Source: Deltaproteobacteria bacterium (GTDB lineage Bacteria > Myxococcota_A > UBA9160 > SZUA-336). From it: a stretch of DNA of 7,156 nt. How positions within the stretch are numbered: position 1 is the stretch's first letter; every line of letters begins with the position of its first letter. Below the pieces are notes generated by a model. The model made no database searches and had not been told where the DNA came from. It saw nothing but the letters and a program-made list of their open reading frames with translations. Made by a program: the position numbers and the translations under genes. The stretch is from contig DAOUZG010000095.1 in NCBI GenBank assembly GCA_030665705.1, positions 1-7,156 of the forward strand. The letters run 5' to 3'. This document shows, in pieces, positions 1 through 7,156 of this stretch.

Positions 1-81
1 GCGGAAGCTCAGGCCTAAGACGCGGGCGAAGCTTCGGACCGCGGTGGTCTTTGCCAGGCCGGGGACGCCCTCGACGAGCAC

Positions 82-753
<672 letters not shown>

Positions 754-756
754 GCT

Positions 757-761
757 GAGGG
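757..761 (+). promoter_or_regulatory. Ribosome binding site for DUF58 gene
   Basis: GAGGG lies 7 bases before the GTG at 769. It supports that start and lies just past the moxR stop. A second GAGG at 763-766 is too close to be the main site. Confidence 0.55.
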
Positions 762-768
762 CGAGGCC

Positions 769-1620
769 GTGAGAGAGCTGGCTCGGCTCGATGCGCAAAC
801 GCTCCGGCTCGTCGCCAGGCGGGACATGACGACGGGGCTGGCTGGAGCTTATCGGAGCGCGTTTCGGGGGCGTGGGCTCACGCTCGAGGAGCTGCGAGAG
901 TACGTGCCCGGCGACGACGTGCGCTGGATCGAGTGGAACGCAACCGCCCGCTTCGCCCGCCCCATCATCAAGCAGATGCGCGAGGAACGGGACCTCGTGG
1001 TCGCGCTGCTCGTGGATGTCTCGGGATCTCTCTCGTTCGGGTCGGGTGGAACGCCGAAGCGTGCGTCGGCCATCCGGGCGGCCGCCGCTCTGGCGTACGC
1101 GGCCCTTGCGGCTCAGGACCGTGTGGGGGTCGCCACGTTCGCGTCCGACGCCCTCGAGCGGGTTGACCCGGGCCGTGGGCCGGTTCACCTGGAACGCGTG
1201 CTGCGGGCGTTGGCAGGGACGAGCGGAGGATCACCGACCGACGCGACCCCCGTCCTGCGCTGGGCCATCCGAACTCTCCCGCGACACTCCCTGGTGCTGC
1301 TCGTGAGCGATCTCTTGTTTCCGGACCCCGGAGCGGCGCTTCGAAGGTGCGCTCGTAAGCACGAGCTCGTGGTGTTGCGCATCGCCGACCCCGCCGACGA
1401 GCTTCCCCCTCGCATCGCGCCTATCCGCGCCTACCCCATGGAAGGAGGACCCTCCCTTCTGCTTCGCAGGGGCGGGCCGGGGCCCTCAGAGAGGAAGGAC
1501 TCGGTGAGCGAGCAGGAGCTCCGACGGATCGGCGCGGATGTGGGAACACTCTGGACCGGCCCACGGCTCCTGCCGAGCCTCCGTAGCTTCCTCGAGTCAC
1601 GCCCGAGGCGAGCGGCATGA
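769..1620 (+). CDS. DUF58 domain protein (VWA-like, MoxR partner)
   Basis: A 283-residue soluble protein of the DUF58 family, which is almost always encoded directly after moxR and is believed to be a VWA-fold client or adaptor of the ATPase; its biochemical role is not established. The DUF58 signature YVPGDDVRWIEWNATAR is at residues 45-61, followed by the conserved K and EER at about 68-74. Next comes a MIDAS metal-binding motif DVSGS (Asp83, Ser85, Ser87), with the likely second and third MIDAS elements at Thr157-Asp158 and VSD (179-181). No membrane segment is visible, so it is probably cytoplasmic, unlike the longer membrane-anchored DUF58 proteins. It starts at GTG with a good GAGGG site upstream. 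Its TGA overlaps the next ATG (ATGA), suggesting coupled translation. Family assignment is firm; function is inferred from context. Confidence 0.93.
   Translation: MRELARLDAQTLRLVARRDMTTGLAGAYRSAFRGRGLTLEELREYVPGDDVRWIEWNATARFARPIIKQMREERDLVVALLVDVSGSLSFGSGGTPKRASAIRAAAALAYAALAAQDRVGVATFASDALERVDPGRGPVHLERVLRALAGTSGGSPTDATPVLRWAIRTLPRHSLVLLVSDLLFPDPGAALRRCARKHELVVLRIADPADELPPRIAPIRAYPMEGGPSLLLRRGGPGPSERKDSVSEQELRRIGADVGTLWTGPRLLPSLRSFLESRPRRAA
1605..1608 (+). promoter_or_regulatory. Ribosome binding site for the 1617 gene
   Basis: GAGG sits 8 bases before ATG 1617, inside the last codons of the DUF58 gene. It fixes the start that gives the lipobox sequence and a 4-base ATGA overlap. Confidence 0.5.
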
Positions 1621-2486
1621 CCGGCGCGGCGATCGTCTTTCTCCTCGTGGTGGCGTCCGGGTGCACCGAGTCGACACCGGAGTTTCGGGGGATCCAGACA
1701 CGGATCTACGTCGATCGCACCGAGGCCCGAGTCGGAGACCTCCTCGGAGTCACGGTCGAGGTAGATACCCCGGAGGGATTCGCGGTCGAGGCGCCGGACG
1801 CCCCGCCCTCCGACGAACACTTTGTGACCGACCGCGTCGAGAGGCTCAGACCCGTGGAGATCCCCGGAGGGGTTCGGCATCGGATTCTCTGGAGCCTGCG
1901 ACCGCGGACCGTCGGGGACCACCGTCTACCGGAGCTCTCGGTCCCCCTCGCCTGGCCCGACGGAAGGATTCAGCGTCTGCCCGTCGGATCGATCCCGATC
2001 CCGGTGCGATCGGTGCGTGCGGAATTTCCGGATCGCGACGTCTACTTCGACATTGAGACGCCGCCCCCCCTTCCGAGCCGTCCCGTGTGGCCGTGGGTCG
2101 CGGTGACCGGGACCTTCGCAGCTGGAGTCGCAGCGTTCCTGCTCTATCGACGGAGAAGCACCGGAGGCCTCGAAGCGCGCCCGGAACCCGGCCCGCTTGC
2201 GCAGGAGACCCTGGCGGAGCTGGACGCTGCGCTCACGGAGAACGATCCGAGAGCCCTCGCGGCTCACCTGACCCTGATCCTGCGGACGTTCGTGGAAAGG
2301 CGCTGGGCGGTCGAGGGGGACGCCTGGACCCCGGCGGAGATCCCGCCCGACGTCGACGCTCGCGTGGCGACCGCGCTCCGTGAACTCGAAGCTGCGCGCT
2401 TTGCACAGACCTCCCTCCGTGGGCAGGTCCTGGACGGGGTACGCACGGCGCAGACCTACCTTGCCGATGTTTCCCGGCGTCGCTGA
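1617..2486 (+). CDS. Predicted membrane lipoprotein, BatD-like short form
   Basis: A 289-residue protein in the operon slot usually held by a small DUF4381-type membrane protein. Residues 1-16 are hydrophobic and end in a lipobox-like VASGC, so Cys16 may be lipidated; the n-region lacks Lys or Arg, which is unusual. Residues about 28-135 look like a beta-rich periplasmic domain (ARVGDLLGVTVEVD, then RPRTVGDHRLPELSVPLAWPDG), a pattern shared with BatD. A Pro-rich stretch (149-155) precedes a transmembrane segment (about 157-177) followed by YRRR, placing the C-terminus in the cytoplasm. The C-terminal 90 residues are helical, with TPAEI (238-242) and AARFAQ (259-264), like the end of BatD in this operon and of DUF4381 proteins. 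It overlaps BatA by 20 bases. It is likely an accessory subunit of the Bat membrane complex; this is inference. Confidence 0.75.
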   Translation: MTGAAIVFLLVVASGCTESTPEFRGIQTRIYVDRTEARVGDLLGVTVEVDTPEGFAVEAPDAPPSDEHFVTDRVERLRPVEIPGGVRHRILWSLRPRTVGDHRLPELSVPLAWPDGRIQRLPVGSIPIPVRSVRAEFPDRDVYFDIETPPPLPSRPVWPWVAVTGTFAAGVAAFLLYRRRSTGGLEARPEPGPLAQETLAELDAALTENDPRALAAHLTLILRTFVERRWAVEGDAWTPAEIPPDVDARVATALRELEAARFAQTSLRGQVLDGVRTAQTYLADVSRRR

Positions 2487-3507
2487 CTGGGAGCTCCTGC
2501 GCGGAGCGGCGATCCACCTCGAACGCCCGGTTCTGTTTGCGACCGTCGGGGGCGCGGCCCTTCTGCTGGCGCTCCGGTCGGTGCTGCTCGGGCCCCATCG
2601 GCTCGGAGTGGCGGGGGGAGTCCGACGTCGTCGGACGGCGCGGCTGCCCGACCCCTGGTGGATACTCTCTTCGGCGCTGCGATGGGGCGCCTTGACGCTC
2701 TTCGGCGTCGCTCTAGCCGGACCAGTCGGTCTCGTTCGCGAGACGCCCATGGGTGGGGAGGGCGTCGACCTAGTAATCGCCCTCGATGCCTCGGGAAGCA
2801 TGAACGCACTCGATGCAACCCTGAAGGGTCGACGGGTGACACGGCTCGATCTCGCGAAACGGGTCGTCGCGGAGTTCGTTCGGAGCCGGCAGGGGGACCG
2901 GATCGGTCTGGTGGTGTTCGGGGAAAGCGCGTTCACACAGTGCCCGCTCACGGTCGACCGGCGCCTCGTGCTGGACTCGATTGAACGGGTCCAGGTGGGT
3001 CTGGCCGGGGACGCGACCGCGCTCGGCGAGGCGATCGGCCTCGCGGTGCGTCGGCTGCAGAGCGCGAGCGAGGCGCAGGACACCAGGCGAGTGCTGCTGC
3101 TCCTCACCGACGGAAGACATAACGCGGGACCGCTCGCGCCCGAGACCGCGGCCGAGATCGCGCGGCTCTCGCGAATCCGCATCCACGCGGTCGGGATCGG
3201 GACGACGGGGAGCGTGCCGTTCGCCCGTTCGGGCCCCGGTGAGCCACTCCGGTTCGAGCAGGTGGACCTGGACGAGGAGACCCTCCACGCCCTCGCCCGA
3301 ATCACGGGTGGACGCTTCTTCCACGCCCGGAGGCCCGAGGACCTGGGCGCCATCGCCACGGCAATCGACCGGCTCGAGGCGAGGCCTCAGCCCGTCGAAG
3401 CCCACTACCGACGGGTTTCCCTCGTCCCCAACGCGCTTTTGGCCGCGTTCGTCCTGCTCCTGCTCGAATCGGTGGCGACGCACGGGTTGCTGCGGAGACT
3501 GCCGTGA
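2467..3507 (+). CDS. batA: BatA: membrane-anchored VWA domain protein
   Basis: A 346-residue BatA-type protein with two N-terminal membrane segments (about 20-42 and 66-86), a VWA domain (about 100-300) and a C-terminal membrane segment (about 321-341). The MIDAS is intact: DASGSM (Asp107, Ser109, Ser111), Thr184 in GDAT, and LTDG (213-216). BatA hallmarks near the end are VDLDEETLHALARITGG and AIDRLEARPQPVEAHYRR. BatA proteins are thought to form a membrane complex with BatB and to be handled by MoxR; no enzymatic reaction is known. The frame is open from GTG 2380, but ATG 2467 was chosen because it gives the usual short lead before the first membrane segment and only a 20-base overlap with the preceding gene. 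No Shine-Dalgarno motif precedes it, so coupled re-initiation is likely. TTG 2461 is an alternative start. Confidence 0.9.
   Translation: MFPGVADWELLRGAAIHLERPVLFATVGGAALLLALRSVLLGPHRLGVAGGVRRRRTARLPDPWWILSSALRWGALTLFGVALAGPVGLVRETPMGGEGVDLVIALDASGSMNALDATLKGRRVTRLDLAKRVVAEFVRSRQGDRIGLVVFGESAFTQCPLTVDRRLVLDSIERVQVGLAGDATALGEAIGLAVRRLQSASEAQDTRRVLLLLTDGRHNAGPLAPETAAEIARLSRIRIHAVGIGTTGSVPFARSGPGEPLRFEQVDLDEETLHALARITGGRFFHARRPEDLGAIATAIDRLEARPQPVEAHYRRVSLVPNALLAAFVLLLLESVATHGLLRRLP
3494..3497 (+). promoter_or_regulatory. Ribosome binding site for batB-batC
   Basis: GGAG lies 6 bases before GTG 3504, within the last codons of batA. It supports the GTGA overlapping start. Confidence 0.5.
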
Positions 3508-5117
3508 GCGCGGCCATCTGGCTGGGGGCTGCCATTGCGCTCACGCTCGTCGCGCTGGCGGCCCTGCGAAGCCACCGCGAGATTCGACGCTGGCTCGGGA
3601 AGGACCCGTTCGGGCGCCTACGAACGGCGCGTGCGCTCCTACTGGCGGTGGCCGTGGTCGCAGCCGTGTTCGCCCTCTTGAACGCATCGTCGGAGCCGCC
3701 CCGCCTGGGAGGCGCTTCCGCGGACGTGGTGCTCGTGCTCGACACCTCCAGAAGCATGGACGCCTCGGACACGCCGCCGACCCGTCTGCGTCGCGCGGTG
3801 CGGTTCGCCGAGCGGTTCGTCGAGGAGGCCGCGGGTGTACGGCTCGGGCTCGTCGTCTCTGCGGGCGTGGCGTTCCCCGTGGTCCCGCTGACACAGGATC
3901 GGGACGCGCTCCTCACGTATCTGCTCGGGGTCGACACCGAGCTCGTCTCGAAGCCCGGCACCGACCTCGGTCGCGCGCTACGAACCGCCGCCGACGTGTT
4001 CGATCCGACGTCCAGCCGTCCTCGCGCCCTGCTGCTCCTGTCCGACGGTGAACACGCGGGGAGTGACCTCGGAGCCGCACTAGCCGACCTGCGCACGCTG
4101 GGCGTGCGTGTAACGGCCGTCGGGTTCGGAACCCCCGCGGGAGGGATCGTGCCCGGTCCGGGGATGGACCCCCTGCGGGATCGTCACGGCCGCGCCGTGC
4201 GGTCCCGCCGCACCGACGCGGTCCTGGAGCGGATTGCACGCGAGACGGGAGGCGTGTTTCGCCCGGAAACGGAGGCTCCCCCGGATCTGCGGAGTCTCGT
4301 CTCCGAGCCGAAAACTCGGGCCGCCCGGGAAGAGGAACAACCCGCAGAGCCGCTCCGGCCATGGCTCGTGTTGGCGGCCCTGGCCCTGGCGATCGAGATC
4401 TTCCTCTCTTCGCCTCTCCGCGCCCGACGACGAGGGCGCGCGGGAGCGGCGCTGTCCACGGCGGCCGTGGCCGGGATGCTGATTGCGCCGGGATCGGGAA
4501 GCTGGCTTCGCGCCGGAGACGCGCACCTGGAGCGCGGGGAAACCCGCGCGGCACTGTCGCTCTATCGACGGGTCGAGCGGACCCTAGGGCCGAGCGCGCC
4601 GACGCGAATCCGCGTCGGGAACGCGCTCTACCGGCTGGGACAGTTCGGACCCGCTTCCGCAGCGTTCCTCGACGCGCTCCGCGAGCTCGGCCCCCCCGAT
4701 CGGGACGCCCGATTCGTGGCGGCGTTCAACCTGGGAACCACCCTCCTCGCTCAAGAGCGCTACCGCGAGGCGAGAGACGCCCTCTGGACCGCTCTGCTCG
4801 CCCAGCCCGGGCGAATGGAGGCCAAGTTCAACTACGAGTGGGCGGTCGCGCAGATCCCTCCGGAGAAGGACCACCCGGCGATGGCTTCCCTTCGCGACGA
4901 AGAGGGTGAGACCGACGAGCCGGATCCCGGGGCGACCCCGCCCACTCCCAGTGACCCGACCGGTCGGGGCGAGCGCAGACCCCTTTCTCTGACCGAGGAA
5001 GAGGCCGAACGCTGGCTGCGCGCCATCAACGAGGACCCTATCGAGCCGCTCCGCCAGCAGATCGCCGAGCGCTTTCAGCCGAGCGGGGGACGTGGACCGG
5101 GAGGGCAGACGTGGTGA
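3504..5117 (+). CDS. batB: BatB-BatC fusion: VWA domain plus TPR protein
   Basis: A 537-residue fusion of two Bat proteins. The BatB half has membrane segments at about 3-22 and 41-61, then a VWA domain with an intact MIDAS: DTSRSM (Asp80, Ser82, Ser84), GTD (Thr153) and LSDG (179-182). It also has the BatB pattern VGFGTPAGG...DRHGRAVRSRRTDAVLERIARETGG. A third membrane segment lies at about 286-304. Next comes an arginine-rich turn (306-312) and a hydrophobic stretch (314-330) resembling a BatC signal peptide. TPR-like helices follow at about 333-450 (WLRAGDAHLERGETRAALSLY, FNLGTTLLAQERYREARDAL). An acidic/Pro linker (465-490) leads to the conserved tail LTEEEAERWLRAINEDP. Such VWA-TPR fusions are known, chiefly in Proteobacteria; others have separate batB and batC. 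The TPR part probably mediates contacts within the Bat complex, on the periplasmic side if both late segments span the membrane. The GTG start overlaps the batA stop by 4 bases. Confidence 0.9.
   Translation: MSAAIWLGAAIALTLVALAALRSHREIRRWLGKDPFGRLRTARALLLAVAVVAAVFALLNASSEPPRLGGASADVVLVLDTSRSMDASDTPPTRLRRAVRFAERFVEEAAGVRLGLVVSAGVAFPVVPLTQDRDALLTYLLGVDTELVSKPGTDLGRALRTAADVFDPTSSRPRALLLLSDGEHAGSDLGAALADLRTLGVRVTAVGFGTPAGGIVPGPGMDPLRDRHGRAVRSRRTDAVLERIARETGGVFRPETEAPPDLRSLVSEPKTRAAREEEQPAEPLRPWLVLAALALAIEIFLSSPLRARRRGRAGAALSTAAVAGMLIAPGSGSWLRAGDAHLERGETRAALSLYRRVERTLGPSAPTRIRVGNALYRLGQFGPASAAFLDALRELGPPDRDARFVAAFNLGTTLLAQERYREARDALWTALLAQPGRMEAKFNYEWAVAQIPPEKDHPAMASLRDEEGETDEPDPGATPPTPSDPTGRGERRPLSLTEEEAERWLRAINEDPIEPLRQQIAERFQPSGGRGPGGQTW
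5099..5105 (+). promoter_or_regulatory. Ribosome binding site for batD
   Basis: GGGAGGG is the strongest Shine-Dalgarno match in the window. It lies 5 bases before GTG 5111 and 8 before GTG 5114, so it does not decide between the two adjacent GTG starts. GTG 5114 would give the 4-base GTGA overlap seen elsewhere in the operon. Confidence 0.6.
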
Positions 5118-6349
5118 GGAGACGGGCCTCCCTTCGGCGGTGGGTGACCGCGCTGGCGCTGCTGCCGCTCGCGCCGTCCCCGGTTCTCGCGGATCCGGTC
5201 GAGGTGCGCACACAGCTCCTTCCCGAGAAGACGGTGGTTCACTCGCCGCTCGAGTTGCGCATCGAGGTCATGCACCCCACCTGGGCCCGACCCCGCTGGG
5301 AGCCTCCCCACTTCGAAGGGTTCTGGCCCGAACGCCTGACCACGCAGGGTGCGAGGATCGGCTCGCATCCCGTATTTCTACGCAAAACGGTGTTTCGCCG
5401 AGCCCTCTTCCCTACCCGCCCCGGGCGCCTCGAGATTCCTCCTTCGGAGCTTCGCTACGAAGATCCGGACGGGACCGAGCAGACGCTCCCCGTTCCCGGT
5501 GCGCGCGTGCGTGTCGACCCCCTTCCCGACTCGGGACGTCCACCAGGCTTTTCCGGGGTCGTGGGGGACGTGGAGATCCAGGCGGAGTTCATCCGCAATC
5601 CGGTGGCGCGGGGCGAGTCCGTTCGCCTTCTCGTCGAGGTCTACGGCCACGCAAACCTGTGGAACGTTGAGGCCTCGGCGCTCGGACTCGACTTCGAGCC
5701 CGAGTTCGAGGTGTTCCCAGCGCGTCCACGCCTGCACGTGGGCGAGCACCAGGGCCGAATCACGGTCCGACGCACACTCGTGTGGGACCTGGTGCCGCTG
5801 CGTGGGGGCGTGATCGAGGTTCCTTCGGTCGAGATTCCCTACTTCGACCCCGGACGGGGCGCGTTTCGGATCGCCCGTTCAGACCCTCTACGCTTGGAGG
5901 TCGTTGCAAGCGCGTCCCGCCTCGGTGCGCGGTCCCCCTTCGACCGCCGCACCGCAAGCGCCCCACCGAGTTGGACCGGAGGAGCCGTCGTGCTCCTCTG
6001 GGTTCTGGCGTGCGGAGCAGCGGGTCTGTTCCTGGTGCGGTGGGCCCGACGGAACACGGAACGGCTCCGGAGACCGGTGCGGCCGAGCCCGAAGGCGGCG
6101 CTGGAGACGGCCCGGGCGCACCTCGGCTCGGCGGAGTTCCCGAGGCTCCTCGCAGACGCGATTCGTGCCGGGATCGCCGCCCGCCACCGCATCGAGGTCT
6201 CAGGGCTCACCACCGAGGAGATCGAGGCGCGGGTCGCCGACCCGGAGGCGGTAAGACTCCTCACGAGCGTCGACCGGATCCGCTTCGCACGCGACCCCAC
6301 CCCCGCCGACTCGCTCCTCGCGTCCGTCGCACGGTACACGGAGGAGTAG
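5111..6349 (+). CDS. batD: BatD: periplasmic/membrane protein of the Bat complex
   Basis: A 412-residue protein with a clear Sec signal peptide (MVRRRASLRR, a hydrophobic core to about 25, cleavage after VLA at 25-27). Two beta-rich periplasmic regions follow. The second begins with the BatD pattern PGFSGVVGDVEIQAEF (145-160), then RNPVARGESVRLLVEVYGHANL (162-183), and ends EVPSVEIPYFDPGRGAFRIARSDPLRLEV (236-264). A transmembrane segment lies at about 289-309 with a WARRN stop-transfer, then a cytoplasmic helical domain with LTTEEIEARV (366-375) and RIRFARDP. BatD is required with BatA and BatB for the Bat phenotype in some bacteria, but its molecular role is unknown. The protein is shorter than many BatD proteins, which often exceed 500 residues. 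Start is GTG 5111 or GTG 5114. This is the last gene of the operon. Confidence 0.88.
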   Translation: MVRRRASLRRWVTALALLPLAPSPVLADPVEVRTQLLPEKTVVHSPLELRIEVMHPTWARPRWEPPHFEGFWPERLTTQGARIGSHPVFLRKTVFRRALFPTRPGRLEIPPSELRYEDPDGTEQTLPVPGARVRVDPLPDSGRPPGFSGVVGDVEIQAEFIRNPVARGESVRLLVEVYGHANLWNVEASALGLDFEPEFEVFPARPRLHVGEHQGRITVRRTLVWDLVPLRGGVIEVPSVEIPYFDPGRGAFRIARSDPLRLEVVASASRLGARSPFDRRTASAPPSWTGGAVVLLWVLACGAAGLFLVRWARRNTERLRRPVRPSPKAALETARAHLGSAEFPRLLADAIRAGIAARHRIEVSGLTTEEIEARVADPEAVRLLTSVDRIRFARDPTPADSLLASVARYTEE

Positions 6350-6390
6350 ACCGGATCTCTCCCCGAGTGAGCCCGCGTTGTCCTCGCCGC

Positions 6391-7156
6391 TCAGGCGTTC
6401 GGGACGGCGCGCCGCCGCTCCCGAGTCGCGATCCACAGCAACCCGAGCGGCTCGGCGGCCAGGATCAGAAGCACCACCGTCAGACCGAACACGTCCGCGA
6501 CGAGCCCGAGCAGAACGGGGAGCGCGACGGTCAGGGGCAGGAACAGATGCCCCACCGCGTTGACCGTTCCGGAGTAGCCCGGCAGCGCACGGTAGGCCTG
6601 AGCCATGGCGATCGGATAAAACGCAGAGCAGAAGAAGCCCGCGATCGCCATCGAGACTCCGCTTAGCCAGACGGAGGGAGCGAAGACCCAGCCGAGATAG
6701 GCCCCCGCTCCGCAAGCCCCAAACACCATCAGGAGCCTGAGGGGCTCGACACGCGCGAGAAGGCGATCGACCACCACGAGTCCGACCAGTTGGCCCCCCA
6801 TCCAGAGCATCAGGATGAGGCTGCGCTCGTGAAGACCGGCGCCGACGTGGTCACGGAGATAGAGGGCGCCAAACGCGATCACGATCTCGTCGAGCAGGCA
6901 GCAGAGCCACACTCCCGCCGACCAGAGAAGGAGACGGCGGTTCCGGATCGCGGACGCAACAGCGGTGCGCAGCGGCACGGAGTGGATGCCCCGTCGCTCG
7001 GGCGGCGTTTCGGGAAACCGCTGGCGGGAGAGCATCCCCGCGTACAACACGACGGCGAAACCCATGAGCACGAAGCCGTGCCGCCAGCCCCACGCGAACA
7101 GAGCCAGGAGCGACAGGAGAGCAGGTGTCGCGAGATCGCCGGCGCACCCCATGAAC
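6391..7156 (-). CDS. MFS-type transporter, C-terminal part (5' end beyond window)
   Basis: A minus-strand membrane protein whose last 253 residues are visible after the first Met codon in the window (7152-7150). The frame stays open to the right edge, so the gene most likely starts outside; a full MFS protein has about 400 residues and 12 membrane segments. About eight hydrophobic segments can be seen (numbering from that Met): roughly 8-22, 25-42, 75-97, 112-130, 137-157, 160-180, 195-215 and 222-242. GDLATP and GWRHGFVLMG fit the end of the first MFS half, the loop around 43-70 the central cytoplasmic loop, and PLRLLMVFGACGAGAYLGW plus the following segments the second half. Substrate is unknown. 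It converges on batD with 41 bases between the stops and has no evident functional link to the Bat operon. The family call rests on overall pattern rather than a diagnostic motif. Confidence 0.78.
   Translation of the reverse strand, partial: FMGCAGDLATPALLSLLALFAWGWRHGFVLMGFAVVLYAGMLSRQRFPETPPERRGIHSVPLRTAVASAIRNRRLLLWSAGVWLCCLLDEIVIAFGALYLRDHVGAGLHERSLILMLWMGGQLVGLVVVDRLLARVEPLRLLMVFGACGAGAYLGWVFAPSVWLSGVSMAIAGFFCSAFYPIAMAQAYRALPGYSGTVNAVGHLFLPLTVALPVLLGLVADVFGLTVVLLILAAEPLGLLWIATRERRRAVPNA

Noticed and set aside
2064..2070. Run of seven C (another at 4691-4697) as a possible frameshift or slippage site
   Set aside because: The reading frame and protein pattern continue normally through both runs, so there is no sign of a frameshift.
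1926..3359. A 477-codon open frame on the minus strand
   Set aside because: It lies antisense to the lipoprotein gene and batA, is Arg/Ser/Pro-rich and resembles no family. Long antisense frames are expected in high-GC coding DNA, and the plus strand has clear family matches.
2981..4051. A 356-codon plus-strand frame across the batA/batB junction
   Set aside because: It is an out-of-frame shadow of two well-supported VWA genes, with Arg/Ser-rich low-complexity content.
6368..6393. TGAGC...GCTCA inverted repeat between the convergent stops as a possible terminator
   Set aside because: The stem is only 5 bases with a loop of about 16 and no T-run on either strand, so it is within chance expectation. 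No convincing terminator is visible in 6350-6390.
5782..6666. A 294-codon plus-strand frame running from batD past its stop into the transporter gene
   Set aside because: It is out of frame with batD and antisense to a hydrophobic membrane protein; composition is Arg/Pro/Gly-rich with no recognisable motif.

Overview
The window is strongly G+C-rich (for example 43 of 60 bases in 781-840) and almost fully coding. Signal peptides, a lipobox and periplasmic-type domains suggest a Gram-negative, high-GC bacterium. The gene order moxR, DUF58, short membrane protein, VWA, VWA-TPR, BatD is the Bat (Bacteroides aerotolerance-type) / MoxR-VWA layout. The VWA-TPR fusion is the form familiar from Proteobacteria, but the phylum cannot be fixed from this window (Gemmatimonadota, Myxococcota or Proteobacteria are all possible).

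Layout. Bases 1-6349 form one tightly packed plus-strand operon: a MoxR-type AAA+ ATPase (up to 753), a DUF58 VWA-like protein (769-1620), a predicted lipoprotein with an extra membrane segment and a BatD-like plan (1617-2486), BatA (2467-3507), a BatB-BatC fusion (3504-5117) and BatD (5111-6349). The five downstream genes all overlap or abut, with ATGA or GTGA junctions at several places. After a 41-base gap comes the 3' part of a convergent minus-strand MFS-type transporter gene (6391 to beyond the right edge). No gene-free stretch exceeds about 40 bases.

How the genes work together (inference from the families). The MoxR ATPase would act as a chaperone-like remodeller on metal-binding VWA proteins. 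Here there are three VWA-type proteins, each with an intact MIDAS motif: cytoplasmic DUF58, and membrane-anchored BatA and BatB. Two further membrane proteins (the 1617 product and BatD) present beta-sandwich-type domains to the periplasm and similar small helical domains to the cytoplasm.

Main anomaly. The first 141 bases do not read as MoxR on the plus strand. Read on the minus strand they encode the missing N-terminal part of the same MoxR protein, including its Walker A motif. The moxR gene is therefore broken by an inversion or fold-back whose junction lies in a 12-base stretch (130-141) that encodes the conserved LADE on one strand and the conserved LVGQ on the other. This is either a real inversion or, more likely if the window begins at a contig end, a chimeric or assembly artefact. 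No CRISPR, tRNA, rRNA or insertion sequence was seen.
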